A stretch of DNA of 64,000 nucleotides from Gemmatimonadota bacterium (GTDB lineage Bacteria; Gemmatimonadota; Gemmatimonadetes; Gemmatimonadales; Gemmatimonadaceae). The position numbers were made by a program, and so were the translations under genes. Positions 1-9,244 of this stretch are shown here, one piece after another; positions within the stretch are counted from its first letter, which is position 1; every line of letters starts with the position of its first letter. Under the pieces are notes generated by a model that saw only the letters and a list, made by a program, of their open reading frames with translations, searched no databases and was not told the DNA's origin. The stretch covers positions 1,251,483-1,315,482 of the forward strand of contig JADJRJ010000030.1 in the NCBI GenBank assembly GCA_016712265.1, written 5' to 3'.

Positions 1-67
1 GGGACAGCGCCGAAGGTAGGCCAGCGTCGGGTGAACGCTTGAGGTGCGTTGCGCGTAATGCCGAATT

Positions 68-2794
68 GTGCCCTCCTCATGCTTCCTCTCCCGCTTCGCC
101 CGCCTCGCACTGTGCGGAGGGCTGTTCACCACGGTCGTGTCAGCGCAGGACTCCACGGCATCGGGGAGCCGCCGGTCCTTGCGGGCCTCAACCGCGGCCG
201 CGCTCACGCTGGACGGTCGTATCGACGAGGCGGCCTGGGCCAACGCCGAGATGGCCACGGCGTTCACCAACCGGGAACCAGTCGAAGGCGTTGCCGCGAG
301 TGAGCGCACCGAGGTGCGCGTCCTCCTGGACGAGACGTCCGTCTGGGTCGCGGCACGTTTGTACGACCGGGAGCCGGGCACCATCGCTCGCCAGGTCGTG
401 CGGCGTGACCAGGACTCGCAAGCCGACTACTTCGAGGTTGGTTTCGACTCCAACAATGATCGTCGCACCGGCTTTCTCTTTCGCGTGAGTGCGGCGAATG
501 TGCAGCGCGACGAGTACGTCTTTGATGACAACGAGCGCGACCGTGCCTGGGATGCCGTCTGGGGATCCGCCGTCACCGTGGACTCGCTGGGCTGGGTGGC
601 GGAACTGCGCATTCCCCTGTCCCAGTTGCGCTTTCGTGCCAGCGAGACCCCGCAAGCGTGGGGCGTGAACTTCGTTCGGCGGCGCGTACGCACCAACGAG
701 GAATCGCATTTCCAGCTGGTGTCGCGGTTGCAGCGCGGCATCGTCTCCCAGTTTGCGACGCTGACCCAGGTCGTGGCACGCAGTGCGCGGCGCCTGGAGC
801 TCCGTCCGTACGCGTTAGGCTCGGTCTTTCGCGGAACCGCGGAGGCGGGGAACCCCTTCAAGACTGGCCGCGATAACGGGTCGCGCGGTGGACTTGACGT
901 GCGATTGGGCCTCGGCGGACAGTTCACGCTCGATGCGACCATCAATCCGGACTTCGGGCAGGTCGAGGCGGATCCGGCCATCATCAACCTCACCGCCTTC
1001 GAGCAATTCTTCGAGGAGCGGCGGCCGTTCTTCGTCGAGGACGCCAAGATCTTTGACTTCACGCTCTCTGGCGGACGCAACCGCCTGTACTATTCGCGCC
1101 GACTTGGTCGATCGCCGCGCGGGAGTGCGCCGAGTGGAACCCTGTTTTCCGACGTACCGTCCGCCACGAATATTCTCGGCGCAGCCAAGCTGACCGGGCG
1201 CACCCAACGCGGGATGTCGATCGGTGCCCTGGCGGCCATCACCGAGGATGCCGATGCCCGTGCGTTCCTCGGCGACTCCGTGCCGACGCAGAGCTACCTC
1301 GTGGAGCCGCGGGCCGGCTTTGGCGTGCTCCGGGTGCGACAGGATTTCAATGGTGGCGCGTCCACGATCGGTGCCATCGGGACGGCACTGCGACGCGACC
1401 TCCCGGAGGATGGCACCTTTCGATTCCTCCCGACGAGCGCGGTGAACGGCGGCATCGATTGGGAGCACCAGTGGATGAACCGCGAGTGGGCGTTCTTCGG
1501 ATATTTCTCCGGCAGTCATGTGCGAGGGGACTCGGTCGCCCTGCTGCGCATCCAGCGCGCCAGCAACCACTTCTTCCAGCGGCCGGACGCGCGGATGCTC
1601 GGGGTGGACTCCACGGCAACCAGCATGTCCGGATTCGACTGGCGCATGACGCTCGACAAGCGTCGCGGGCGGCACTGGACCGGCTCGGCGTGGGCGGCGC
1701 AAGTCTCGCCCGGATTCGAGATCAACGATGTCGGCTTCAGCACGCGCCAGGAAGTGCTGGACGGCGGCGTGCGAATTTCGTATCGCGAGATCGTTCCCAA
1801 CCGGGTGCTCCGCTCCTACAACGTCAACGTCAGCACCTTCCACAACTGGAGCCACGACGCCGTGGCCGGGCGTTTTTCACCCGGTGCATGGGGACGGGCC
1901 CACGTCGGCGGGTCGGTGAGCGTGCAGGGGAACGTCGAGTTCCTCAACTTCTGGCGCGTCGAAAGCAATGTCTCCTATCGACCGGAACTGGTGGACCGCA
2001 GCGGGACCCGTGGCGGGCCACTGATGCTGAACCCGCGCTCGATCGAGGGACGGCTCTCGTTGAATACCGATCGTCGCAAGGCGCTCAACCTCCGTCCAGG
2101 GATCAACCTCGAGACCGGGGCGATGGGCGTCGGCAGCGAAGCCAGCGTGAGCCTGGGGATCGGCTGGCGACCGAACGCGCGTATTGAGCTGGACGTTGAA
2201 CCCCGGTACCAACGATCCACCATCGGTGCACAATATGTGGCGACCAGTACAGCCCTGCCCTTCGCCCCGACCTTTGACCGCCGCTACCTCTTTGGTGAAG
2301 TGGCGCGGCGCGAGCTGAGCTTCCAGACCCGGCTCAACGCGGCCTTCTCTCCCACGGCGTCGTTTCAGCTCTTCGCACAGCCCCTCCTCTCCTCGGGAGA
2401 CTACTCCAACTACAAGCAGCTGCTCTCGCCCCTGTCGTTCGACTTCGAGACGTTCGCCGAAGGTGCCCCTCCCCTGGTCGCAGGGGGAGCCACGTGTCGC
2501 GGGGGCCGCACCTGCGCGGACGGCGCGGATCAGCGGCTATTCGACTTCGACGGCGACGGGGTGACTGACTTCACGGTGGCCGAGCAGGACTTCAATGTGC
2601 GATCGCTGATCGGGAACGCCGTGTTCCGCTGGGAGTATCGTCCGGGTTCGACGATGTTCCTCGTCTGGCAACGTCGGCAGCGCAGCGAACTGGTGCGCGG
2701 GGATTTTTCCGCCCGCCGCGACTTTGCGGAGCTGTGGCGGGCGCCCACGGACAACACCTTCCTCCTCAAGTTCAGCTACTGGTTCCCGCTCTAA
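68..2794 (+). CDS. DUF5916-family outer-membrane protein with N-terminal CBM9-like domain
   Basis: Secreted 908-residue protein starting at GTG; residues 1-26 form a signal peptide ending near VVSAQD. Residues about 45-220 look like a carbohydrate-binding family 9 / DOMON-type domain (LDGRIDEAAW, then YFEVGFDSNNDRRTGFLFRV, cut here at 20 residues). The remainder matches the DUF5916 pattern: INPDFGQVEADPAIINL followed by FFEERRPFFVEDAKIF. The C-terminus is a series of alternating beta strands ending in an aromatic-rich FSYWFPL, typical of an outer-membrane barrel. The function of DUF5916 proteins is not established; they are often found near TonB-dependent uptake systems and secreted peptidases. 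The gene has no close upstream partner in the window, because its 5' flank is only 67 bases. Family call is firm; role is unknown. Confidence 0.85.
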   Translation: MPSSCFLSRFARLALCGGLFTTVVSAQDSTASGSRRSLRASTAAALTLDGRIDEAAWANAEMATAFTNREPVEGVAASERTEVRVLLDETSVWVAARLYDREPGTIARQVVRRDQDSQADYFEVGFDSNNDRRTGFLFRVSAANVQRDEYVFDDNERDRAWDAVWGSAVTVDSLGWVAELRIPLSQLRFRASETPQAWGVNFVRRRVRTNEESHFQLVSRLQRGIVSQFATLTQVVARSARRLELRPYALGSVFRGTAEAGNPFKTGRDNGSRGGLDVRLGLGGQFTLDATINPDFGQVEADPAIINLTAFEQFFEERRPFFVEDAKIFDFTLSGGRNRLYYSRRLGRSPRGSAPSGTLFSDVPSATNILGAAKLTGRTQRGMSIGALAAITEDADARAFLGDSVPTQSYLVEPRAGFGVLRVRQDFNGGASTIGAIGTALRRDLPEDGTFRFLPTSAVNGGIDWEHQWMNREWAFFGYFSGSHVRGDSVALLRIQRASNHFFQRPDARMLGVDSTATSMSGFDWRMTLDKRRGRHWTGSAWAAQVSPGFEINDVGFSTRQEVLDGGVRISYREIVPNRVLRSYNVNVSTFHNWSHDAVAGRFSPGAWGRAHVGGSVSVQGNVEFLNFWRVESNVSYRPELVDRSGTRGGPLMLNPRSIEGRLSLNTDRRKALNLRPGINLETGAMGVGSEASVSLGIGWRPNARIELDVEPRYQRSTIGAQYVATSTALPFAPTFDRRYLFGEVARRELSFQTRLNAAFSPTASFQLFAQPLLSSGDYSNYKQLLSPLSFDFETFAEGAPPLVAGGATCRGGRTCADGADQRLFDFDGDGVTDFTVAEQDFNVRSLIGNAVFRWEYRPGSTMFLVWQRRQRSELVRGDFSARRDFAELWRAPTDNTFLLKFSYWFPL

Positions 2795-2966
2795 TCGCGG
2801 GCGGTGTCACGAGACGATACGCCCGGCGTGATCCGCTGATCCAACACGTTACGGCCCTTACACTTGCGGCTCGCGCACCTCGCGAAACACTGACGCGTTT
2901 CCGCCGATTTCCGGACGGCGCTGACTGACTCCCGCGGCCACATTGCGGCTTCCAGGCTCATCTCAC

Positions 2967-2971
2967 GGAGG
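2967..2971 (+). promoter_or_regulatory. Shine-Dalgarno GGAGG
   Basis: GGAGG sits five bases before the ATG at 2977 and supports that start. Few other genes in the window have so clear a ribosome-binding site. Confidence 0.7.
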
Positions 2972-2976
2972 CCCCC

Positions 2977-4557
2977 ATGAAGCACCGACCATTCCTTGTC
3001 GCCAGCGTGTGCACCACCGCGCTGTTCGCGTGCAGTACCGACACCGATCGCGTCGTAACGGACCGTCTGATGGCACCCGAGGCCCCCTTGGCCGACGTCG
3101 GCACGCTCGCGACAGCGACCACGGCGTGGTACCAGTCGCCCGGCGGCGTGGCGGTCGCCAACGATGCGGCCGACAACGTGTACACCGCGTACTGGGACTA
3201 CAATCCGGCTGGCGACATCTACCTGACGAAGCGTGACGCGAACGGCGCCCTCCTGTGGGAGGTGCGCTATGACAACACGGACAATACCCGTCACGAGGTC
3301 GCGACCTGGGTCGAGACGGATCCGAGTGGCAACGTTTTCGTGAGTGGCACGATCCGGTCCGGTTACTCCAACCCGGTCAACGCGAACAGCGTGCTCATGA
3401 AGTTCTCGCCCAGCGGCGCGTTGCTCTGGCGCCAGGTGTTTGGCGCGCCGTTCGATGGGTCGTCGACACGCAAGGTGCTCGTGGATGCCAGCGGGGCGGC
3501 CTATGTCTTTGGCCTCGGCATCTCGCCGACCGGGCCGCGCACCTCGATCCGCAAGTTCCTGCCTAACGGTTCCACGGACTGGACCTGGTTCGATCCGGCG
3601 GGCATCGGCGCACCCCACAACGTCAAGTGGGGCGCGGATGGCCACCTCGTCGTCGCTGCGCGGGCGCTCTTCGGGAGCCTCAACGGCTTCACCAAGGTCG
3701 ACCGCAACGGCAATACGCTGTGGACGCTTGCGGGGGTGCAGAGCCTCACGGTGGGCGATATCGCGGGTGATGCCGCCGGGAATTCCTACCTCATCAACGG
3801 GAACTACACGACTGGCTCCGGAAGCTTCCTCCGCAAGTTCGGCCCCAGCGGCGTGCAGCTATGGCAGCGTGGCAGTCCCGTCGGTGGCCAACGCGTGGAG
3901 GTCGGGACCGATCATGCACCGGTGGTCGCCGGCTATCCCGCCGGGAGCTTTGGCGCCGCCTTTACCAAGTTTGACTCCAACGGCAACCTGCTTTGGACGA
4001 ATCTTGACGCCGATGGCCCGTCGCACAGCCTCCTCGCCCATGGCATGCTGATGTTGGATGCATCGAACAACGCGTACCTCGCGGCGAGCAACATGTCGCA
4101 GATGGGGGTGGTAAAGGTGCTCGGGTCAACGGGGGCGGCCGACTGGACACTGCTCATCCCGTTTGGGTATGCCGTGGATCTCGCCTTTGGCCAGCAAGGA
4201 AGGGTGTTCGTCACCGGTGGGGGAACGGTGGCACGCATTGACCAGCAAGCCGCACCGCCGCCGCCGGTGAACACGCCGCCCGTCGTCACGATCACGGCAA
4301 CCACGGCCACCACCATCCCCGTCGGCGGCACCTTCGGCGTCCAGGCGACGCTGGTCGATCCGGATGCGGGCGACGGGCCCTGGCCGTACGTGTGGCGATG
4401 GAACACTGGGAAGACGACCGGGACCTGGACGGCCCCCGGCACTCTCAGTGCGACCCGTGCCTACACGCGCGCCGGCACCTACCGCGTAGCGATGGTGGTC
4501 ACCGACGCGCGCGGGGCGATCGATACCTCGAACGTGATCCGCGTGACGGTGCGGTAG
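2977..4557 (+). CDS. Secreted lipoprotein with SBBP-like propeller repeats and C-terminal PKD-like domain
   Basis: 526 residues. The start is fixed by GGAGG upstream. A lipobox (ALFACS) predicts lipidation at Cys-19. Residues about 45-430 contain repeats built around KFSPSGALLWRQ, KVDRNGNTLWT, KFGPSGVQLWQ and KFDSNGNLLWT, the pattern of SBBP/PQQ-like beta-propeller repeats. A proline-rich linker (APPPPVNTPPVVTI) leads to a terminal Ig-like/PKD-type domain (about 437-526) ending in SNVIRVTVR. No catalytic motif is visible; a cell-surface binding or adhesion role is an inference. It is followed by a strong hairpin and then the SusC/SusD operon, so it is probably transcribed separately. Confidence 0.75.
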   Translation: MKHRPFLVASVCTTALFACSTDTDRVVTDRLMAPEAPLADVGTLATATTAWYQSPGGVAVANDAADNVYTAYWDYNPAGDIYLTKRDANGALLWEVRYDNTDNTRHEVATWVETDPSGNVFVSGTIRSGYSNPVNANSVLMKFSPSGALLWRQVFGAPFDGSSTRKVLVDASGAAYVFGLGISPTGPRTSIRKFLPNGSTDWTWFDPAGIGAPHNVKWGADGHLVVAARALFGSLNGFTKVDRNGNTLWTLAGVQSLTVGDIAGDAAGNSYLINGNYTTGSGSFLRKFGPSGVQLWQRGSPVGGQRVEVGTDHAPVVAGYPAGSFGAAFTKFDSNGNLLWTNLDADGPSHSLLAHGMLMLDASNNAYLAASNMSQMGVVKVLGSTGAADWTLLIPFGYAVDLAFGQQGRVFVTGGGTVARIDQQAAPPPPVNTPPVVTITATTATTIPVGGTFGVQATLVDPDAGDGPWPYVWRWNTGKTTGTWTAPGTLSATRAYTRAGTYRVAMVVTDARGAIDTSNVIRVTVR

Positions 4558-4583
4558 TCGCCAACGACACGGGTCGAAGGCAC

Positions 4584-4618
4584 CGAGGGGGACGAGCCGT
4601 TGCGGCTTGTCCCCCTCG
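4584..4618 (+). terminator. Strong hairpin, probable terminator
   Basis: A 15-bp stem with one G-U pair (CGAGGGGGACGAGCC paired with its complement) closes on a 5-base loop, 27 bases after the PKD lipoprotein stop. There is no T-tract, which is common in high-GC genomes. Confidence 0.7.
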
Positions 4619-4775
4619 TCTCGTCAGGCACCTCGACACTGCTCGTGTCACCATCCCGTCCGCTCGTCCCGCGCGCCTAGGTGTTCCGTCCGGGTCACGT
4701 GTGATTGCAGTGCCGCCATCCGCGGCCGCGTGGCATCCCCCATGTCCCGCGCACTCCACACACGGGAGCTGTCCC

Positions 4776-7700
4776 ATGCATGTGCCTCGTCTGTCCCACT
4801 GGTCCTGGCGAGCGTTCGCGCTCGCGCTGGTCATCAGCAGTCCCACTGCCGCACAAACGGGCGGTACCATCGCGGGTCGCATCACCGACCGCACCACCGG
4901 CGCACCGCTCGCCGACTCACGCGTGGTCGTCGTCGGCACCACGCTCGAGACGATCACCAACGAACGTGGGGAGTATCGCCTGCTCAACCTGCGTCCCGGG
5001 CGCGTACAGCTCTCGGCCATGCGGATCGGGTACCGGGCATCCTCCGACACCCTGCAGGTCGCGGCCGGACAATCTGTCACGAAGGATTTCACTCTTGCGG
5101 CCACCCTCACCACCCTGTCGGACGTCGTGGTGACCGGTACCGTGGGCAACCAGGAACGCAAGGCGCAGTCCGCCGTGGTCGCCTCCATCAGTGCGACCGA
5201 CATCAAGGCCGGCGCACCAATCAACACGGTCAACGACCTGCTGCAATCACGCGTCGCCGGCGTCTCCGTGAACGCGGCCTCCGGGCAGGCCGGCGCCTCG
5301 CGCTCGATCCGCGTCCGTGGTCCGGCGTCGATCTCGCTCGCGAATCGTCCGATCGTCTTTATCGACGGCGTGCGCGTCGTCGAGACATCGTCCAACCTGG
5401 GCACGGGTGGACAGATCACCGATCGCCTCAATGACCTCAACCCGGATGACATCGAGTCCATTGAGGTGGTCAAGGGTCCGGCCGCGGCCACGCTCTTTGG
5501 CGCAGACGCCTCCACGGGCGTGATCCAGATCATCACCAAGCGCGGGCGCGTCGGCTCCAACTCGTTCCAGCAGACGCTGCGGTCGGAGTACGGCAACGTC
5601 GATCGCAACTTCACGCCGCCCAGCAACTACGGCGCATGCACCGCGGCCCTCGTCGCCGCGAGCAGCACCAATCCCCTGTGCCGCGGGCAGGCCGTGGGCA
5701 CCCTCGTTTCGGACAACCCGCTCATGCGCAGCGAGGCCTTCCGCACCGGATCGGACCTCCTGCTCGGTTGGAGCGGTCGCGGCGGCGGCCAGAACTATGG
5801 CTACTTCCTGTCGGTTGGGGCGGATCGCAATCTCGGCGTGCTGCCCAACAATGAGTTCAAGCGGTACAGCGTCCGCACCAACTTCAACTTCATCCCGACG
5901 CCGGCCCTGACCATCGAGGCGGGCATCCAGACGCTGCAGTCGACTTCCATCGTCCCGGACAACGACAACAACATCTACGGGTACCTCGGTGGTGCGCTCC
6001 TCGGCTCGCCGCTCACCCGACGTGACGACGGCCAGCCCGGACAGGATGGTTGGTTCGGCTTCGCTCGACAAGTGCCGGCGATCTCCGCGATCGACAACGA
6101 CGTCACGACGCGACGCAACATCCTGACGTCCAGCGGCACCTGGCTCCCCGCCGCCTGGCTCAAGAACCGATTGACCCTGGGCGCTGACCTCGTGCAGGAT
6201 GAAGCCACCCGCTACTTCCCGCGGAATGCGGTGGGTCAATACGCCGGCCTGCTCAACACGGGCAACAACACGCAGACCCGCCTCAACGCGCAACGCTTTA
6301 CCGCGGACTACATCGCCGACATCAATCGTCGCTTTCTCTCCGAGGACAAGCTCGCCGTCAACCTGTCGGTGGGCGCACAAGCCATCGTGACGCGGACCGA
6401 CTCCCTGGCCGCCACGGGACAGGGATTCACGACGAACAGCTCCAACGTCATCGGCTCTGCGTCCACCACAACTTCCAACCAGCAGTTCAACGAGACCCGC
6501 CAGGTGGGCGCCCTGGGTCAACTGCAACTCGGCTGGCGGGACCGCCTCTTCCTGCAGCTCGGCGCGAGATACGATGACTTCTCGGCGTTCGGCACCGAGA
6601 CGGACCCGATCTTCCTGCCCAAGGTCGGTGCGTCGTGGGTCGTGAGCGACGAGTCCTGGTTCGAACCCCTGGCGTCCACCTTTGGATCGTTCCGTCTTCG
6701 CGCCGCGTTCGGCACCACGGGACGCGCGCCCCTCCCGGGCGCCGCCCTCACGACGTTGACGGCCGCACCCAATGCCGTCGTGAACGGCCAGTCGATCATC
6801 AGCGAGCCCGGTGCCGTCCCGCTCAGCCCCGGCAACGCGAAGCTGCGCCCGGAAAAGGGCACCGAGTTCGAAGCCGGTGTCGACATCACCATGCTGCGTG
6901 ACCGCGTCCAGCTCGAGGTGGGCTTCTTCGACAAGCGCAGCCGGGACGTCCTCCTGCAGCGTCCGCTCCCCCCGTCCCAGGGCTTCCTCGCCAATCCGTT
7001 TGTGAACATCGGGGAAGTCCGCAACAGTGGATGGGAGGTCTCCGTCAACGCCGCGCTGTTCCGCTCGAAGAACTTCGACTGGGAATCGCGGCTGGCCATG
7101 AACACCCTGAACAGCCGGATTGCCTCGCTCGGAGAGGTCGCCCCGTTCAATACCCTGAACCGCTTCACGACCGGGTTCCAGCCTGGCGCCTTCGTGTCCA
7201 AGCGTATCAAGTCGATCAACGAACAGACGGGCGTCGTGACGGTGGCAGATACGTTCGAGGTCGTTGGTAACCTGTGGCCCACGCTCGAGGCGGGACTGAC
7301 CAACACGGTGACCCTGTTCCGCAACCTGCGGCTGGTCGCCCTGGTCGACACCAAGCAGGACTTCACCGTCTTCAACAACGCGGACTTCTTCCGCGAGACG
7401 CAAGTCGTGCGCAGCAACAATCGCCTCGATCCCACGCGGCTCTCGGCGCTGGAGCGCCTGCGACGGTATGGCAACCCCAATGCGGGGCAGGCGGCCTTTG
7501 TTCAGCTTAACGGCCAGGCCACCACGGTCAATGAGACCCGGGACGCCTATCTGCAGCCCGGCGATTTCATCCGCCTGCGCGAAGTCTCAGCCACGTACAC
7601 CCTGCCCCGTTCCGTCATCACCCGCTGGGGACCGGTCAACGCAGCTTCGGTCGGCATCGCGTTCCAGAACCTCGGCCTCTGGAGCGACTACGAAGGATTC

Positions 7701-7805
7701 GACCCCGAAGTCGTCTCGGCCGCCAACAACGACTTCAACCGCACGGACTTCTTTACGCTGCCGAACCCGCGGCGCGCCATCCTGCGCCTCAACCTCTCGT
7801 TCTGA
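4776..7805 (+). CDS. SusC/RagA-type TonB-dependent outer-membrane receptor
   Basis: 1009 residues from the ATG at 4776, chosen because it is followed at once by a signal peptide (FALALVISSPTAAQT); the open frame continues further upstream without a better start. Residues about 30-110 form the carboxypeptidase-regulatory-like domain typical of SusC (GGTIAGRITDRTTGAPLADS). The plug follows, with DVVVTG, LLQSRVAGVSV, IRVRGPASI and the SusC signature IVFIDGVRV. The rest is a 22-strand-type barrel ending in the aromatic LRLNLSF. It takes up oligosaccharides, peptides or glycans in a TonB-dependent way together with its SusD partner, which starts 8 bases downstream. The substrate cannot be read from the sequence and no degradative enzyme lies in the operon. 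Confidence 0.93.
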   Translation: MHVPRLSHWSWRAFALALVISSPTAAQTGGTIAGRITDRTTGAPLADSRVVVVGTTLETITNERGEYRLLNLRPGRVQLSAMRIGYRASSDTLQVAAGQSVTKDFTLAATLTTLSDVVVTGTVGNQERKAQSAVVASISATDIKAGAPINTVNDLLQSRVAGVSVNAASGQAGASRSIRVRGPASISLANRPIVFIDGVRVVETSSNLGTGGQITDRLNDLNPDDIESIEVVKGPAAATLFGADASTGVIQIITKRGRVGSNSFQQTLRSEYGNVDRNFTPPSNYGACTAALVAASSTNPLCRGQAVGTLVSDNPLMRSEAFRTGSDLLLGWSGRGGGQNYGYFLSVGADRNLGVLPNNEFKRYSVRTNFNFIPTPALTIEAGIQTLQSTSIVPDNDNNIYGYLGGALLGSPLTRRDDGQPGQDGWFGFARQVPAISAIDNDVTTRRNILTSSGTWLPAAWLKNRLTLGADLVQDEATRYFPRNAVGQYAGLLNTGNNTQTRLNAQRFTADYIADINRRFLSEDKLAVNLSVGAQAIVTRTDSLAATGQGFTTNSSNVIGSASTTTSNQQFNETRQVGALGQLQLGWRDRLFLQLGARYDDFSAFGTETDPIFLPKVGASWVVSDESWFEPLASTFGSFRLRAAFGTTGRAPLPGAALTTLTAAPNAVVNGQSIISEPGAVPLSPGNAKLRPEKGTEFEAGVDITMLRDRVQLEVGFFDKRSRDVLLQRPLPPSQGFLANPFVNIGEVRNSGWEVSVNAALFRSKNFDWESRLAMNTLNSRIASLGEVAPFNTLNRFTTGFQPGAFVSKRIKSINEQTGVVTVADTFEVVGNLWPTLEAGLTNTVTLFRNLRLVALVDTKQDFTVFNNADFFRETQVVRSNNRLDPTRLSALERLRRYGNPNAGQAAFVQLNGQATTVNETRDAYLQPGDFIRLREVSATYTLPRSVITRWGPVNAASVGIAFQNLGLWSDYEGFDPEVVSAANNDFNRTDFFTLPNPRRAILRLNLSF

Positions 7806-7813
7806 GCGATCCC

Positions 7814-9055
7814 ATGACTGCATATACCACACTCCAGCGGACCCTGCTCGGCGCGTCATGCGCCGGGCTGATGGCCTGCACCGAGTTCCTGGCCGTGGAC
7901 AATCCCAACGTGATCGACGCCGACAACGTCGATCCGGTGGCTGACGCCACCACATTGGCCAACTCTGCACAGCAGAACTTCGCGGCCGCCCTCGGCTGGT
8001 CGATCATGTACCAGTCGTGGTTTACCGGAGAAGCACAGGTCGCCGAAACGTTCCCCACCCGCAACGAGTTCGGGCGGCGCGACGTGCAGCAAAGCAACGG
8101 CAACCTCAACACCGACCTCTGGGGCACGCTCAGCACGGCCGCGGCGTCCACCCAGCTGGTGCTGTCGCTTGCGCTGCCGACACCGACCACGAACCTCAAC
8201 TTCGTCCGCACCGCACTCTGGCGCGGGTACTCGTTCGTGCTGATGGCCGAGACCTTCTGTTCAGGCACGGTCGATGCCGGACCGGAACTCACCACGGCGG
8301 TCCTGACGGATTCAGCCGTGGCCAGCTTCACGAGGGCCATCACCATCGGGAATGCCAACGGGTCCGCCGATGCCCGAGCCCTCGCGAACGCCGCCCTGGT
8401 CGGACGAGCGCGCGCGCACTTGCAGGGCGGACGCAAGGCGCTGGCGCTCGCGGACGCGAACGCCGTGCCGGCCGGGTTCGTGTTCAACCTGGCGTACATC
8501 GACGACCTGGCGAACCGCAATCGGCTGGGGAATCGACTCTGGCAGTTCACCCTGGATCGTGGGTCCGTCAGCGTGGCGCCGGCGTTCCGGATCACGGACC
8601 CCCGGGTGAAGTTCAAGGCGCCGACGCAACATGCGCTGACGCCGCAGGATCCCTCATCAGGCGCGTTCTTCATCCAGGACAAGTACCCTGCCTTCACCAC
8701 GCCCATCCGCGTGGCGTCCAAACTGGAGGCGGAGTATATCGCTGCCGAGGCCGGGTCAACTGCGGATCAGCTGTCGCTGATCACCGCCCGCCGCACGGCC
8801 AACGGCCTGCCCGCCTATGCCAGCGGAACGGGCGCGAGTGACGTCCTCACCGAGCTGATGTGGCAGAAATCGCTCGACTTCTGGCTCGAGGGAAAGCGCC
8901 AAGGCGACATGCGGCGGAATCCGAACAACATGACCGCGCTGCCCGTGCCGGGTTCGGTCTATTTCAAAGCCGGGTTTTCGCCGGTTGGGAGCGGTACCTG
9001 TTATCCGCTGCCTCTCGCAGAGCGCGATAACAACCCAAACCTGCGCGGCGGCTGA
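7814..9055 (+). CDS. SusD/RagB-type outer-membrane lipoprotein
   Basis: 413 residues. The N-terminus carries a lipobox (GLMACTEF), predicting lipidation at Cys-22. It shows the SusD-like fold pattern: helical TPR-type segments (ARALANAALVGRARAHLQGG), a conserved LMWQKSLDFWLEGKRQGDMR near the C-terminus, and the characteristic end CYPLPLAERDNNPN. This is the ligand-binding lid of the SusC receptor encoded 8 bases upstream. The protein is shorter than the classical 500-600-residue SusD, but this length is usual for the Gemmatimonadota-type family. The operon ends at the hairpin 29 bases downstream. Confidence 0.88.
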   Translation: MTAYTTLQRTLLGASCAGLMACTEFLAVDNPNVIDADNVDPVADATTLANSAQQNFAAALGWSIMYQSWFTGEAQVAETFPTRNEFGRRDVQQSNGNLNTDLWGTLSTAAASTQLVLSLALPTPTTNLNFVRTALWRGYSFVLMAETFCSGTVDAGPELTTAVLTDSAVASFTRAITIGNANGSADARALANAALVGRARAHLQGGRKALALADANAVPAGFVFNLAYIDDLANRNRLGNRLWQFTLDRGSVSVAPAFRITDPRVKFKAPTQHALTPQDPSSGAFFIQDKYPAFTTPIRVASKLEAEYIAAEAGSTADQLSLITARRTANGLPAYASGTGASDVLTELMWQKSLDFWLEGKRQGDMRRNPNNMTALPVPGSVYFKAGFSPVGSGTCYPLPLAERDNNPNLRGG

Positions 9056-9083
9056 TTGTCACCGCGGTTCAATGCGAGGCGCG

Positions 9084-9112
9084 CTGGGCCCCGGGACACT
9101 TCCGGGGCCCAG
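9084..9112 (+). terminator. Hairpin closing the susCD operon
   Basis: A perfect 11-bp stem (CTGGGCCCCGG with CCGGGGCCCAG) and 7-base loop, 28 bases after the SusD stop. No T-tract. Confidence 0.7.
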
Positions 9113-9244
9113 TGTACGTCTGGCCCGCGAGCGCGCGCCGGTTGACCGTCTGGATTGAAGCACCTCGTTACTACAGTTGTCACGTAGCTAGCACGTGGCG
9201 GTCAGGGATTCGACGACGTATCGTGTCTGGTCCCATCGACGCCC

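Noticed and set aside
4392..4775. In-frame extension of the SusC receptor into the preceding gene
   Set aside because: The region overlaps the PKD domain and the terminator hairpin; the signal peptide starts at 4776.
5247..7403. A 700-residue open frame on the minus strand across the SusC gene
   Set aside because: It has a His/Arg/Val-rich antisense composition with no domain; long antisense frames are expected in high-GC coding DNA.
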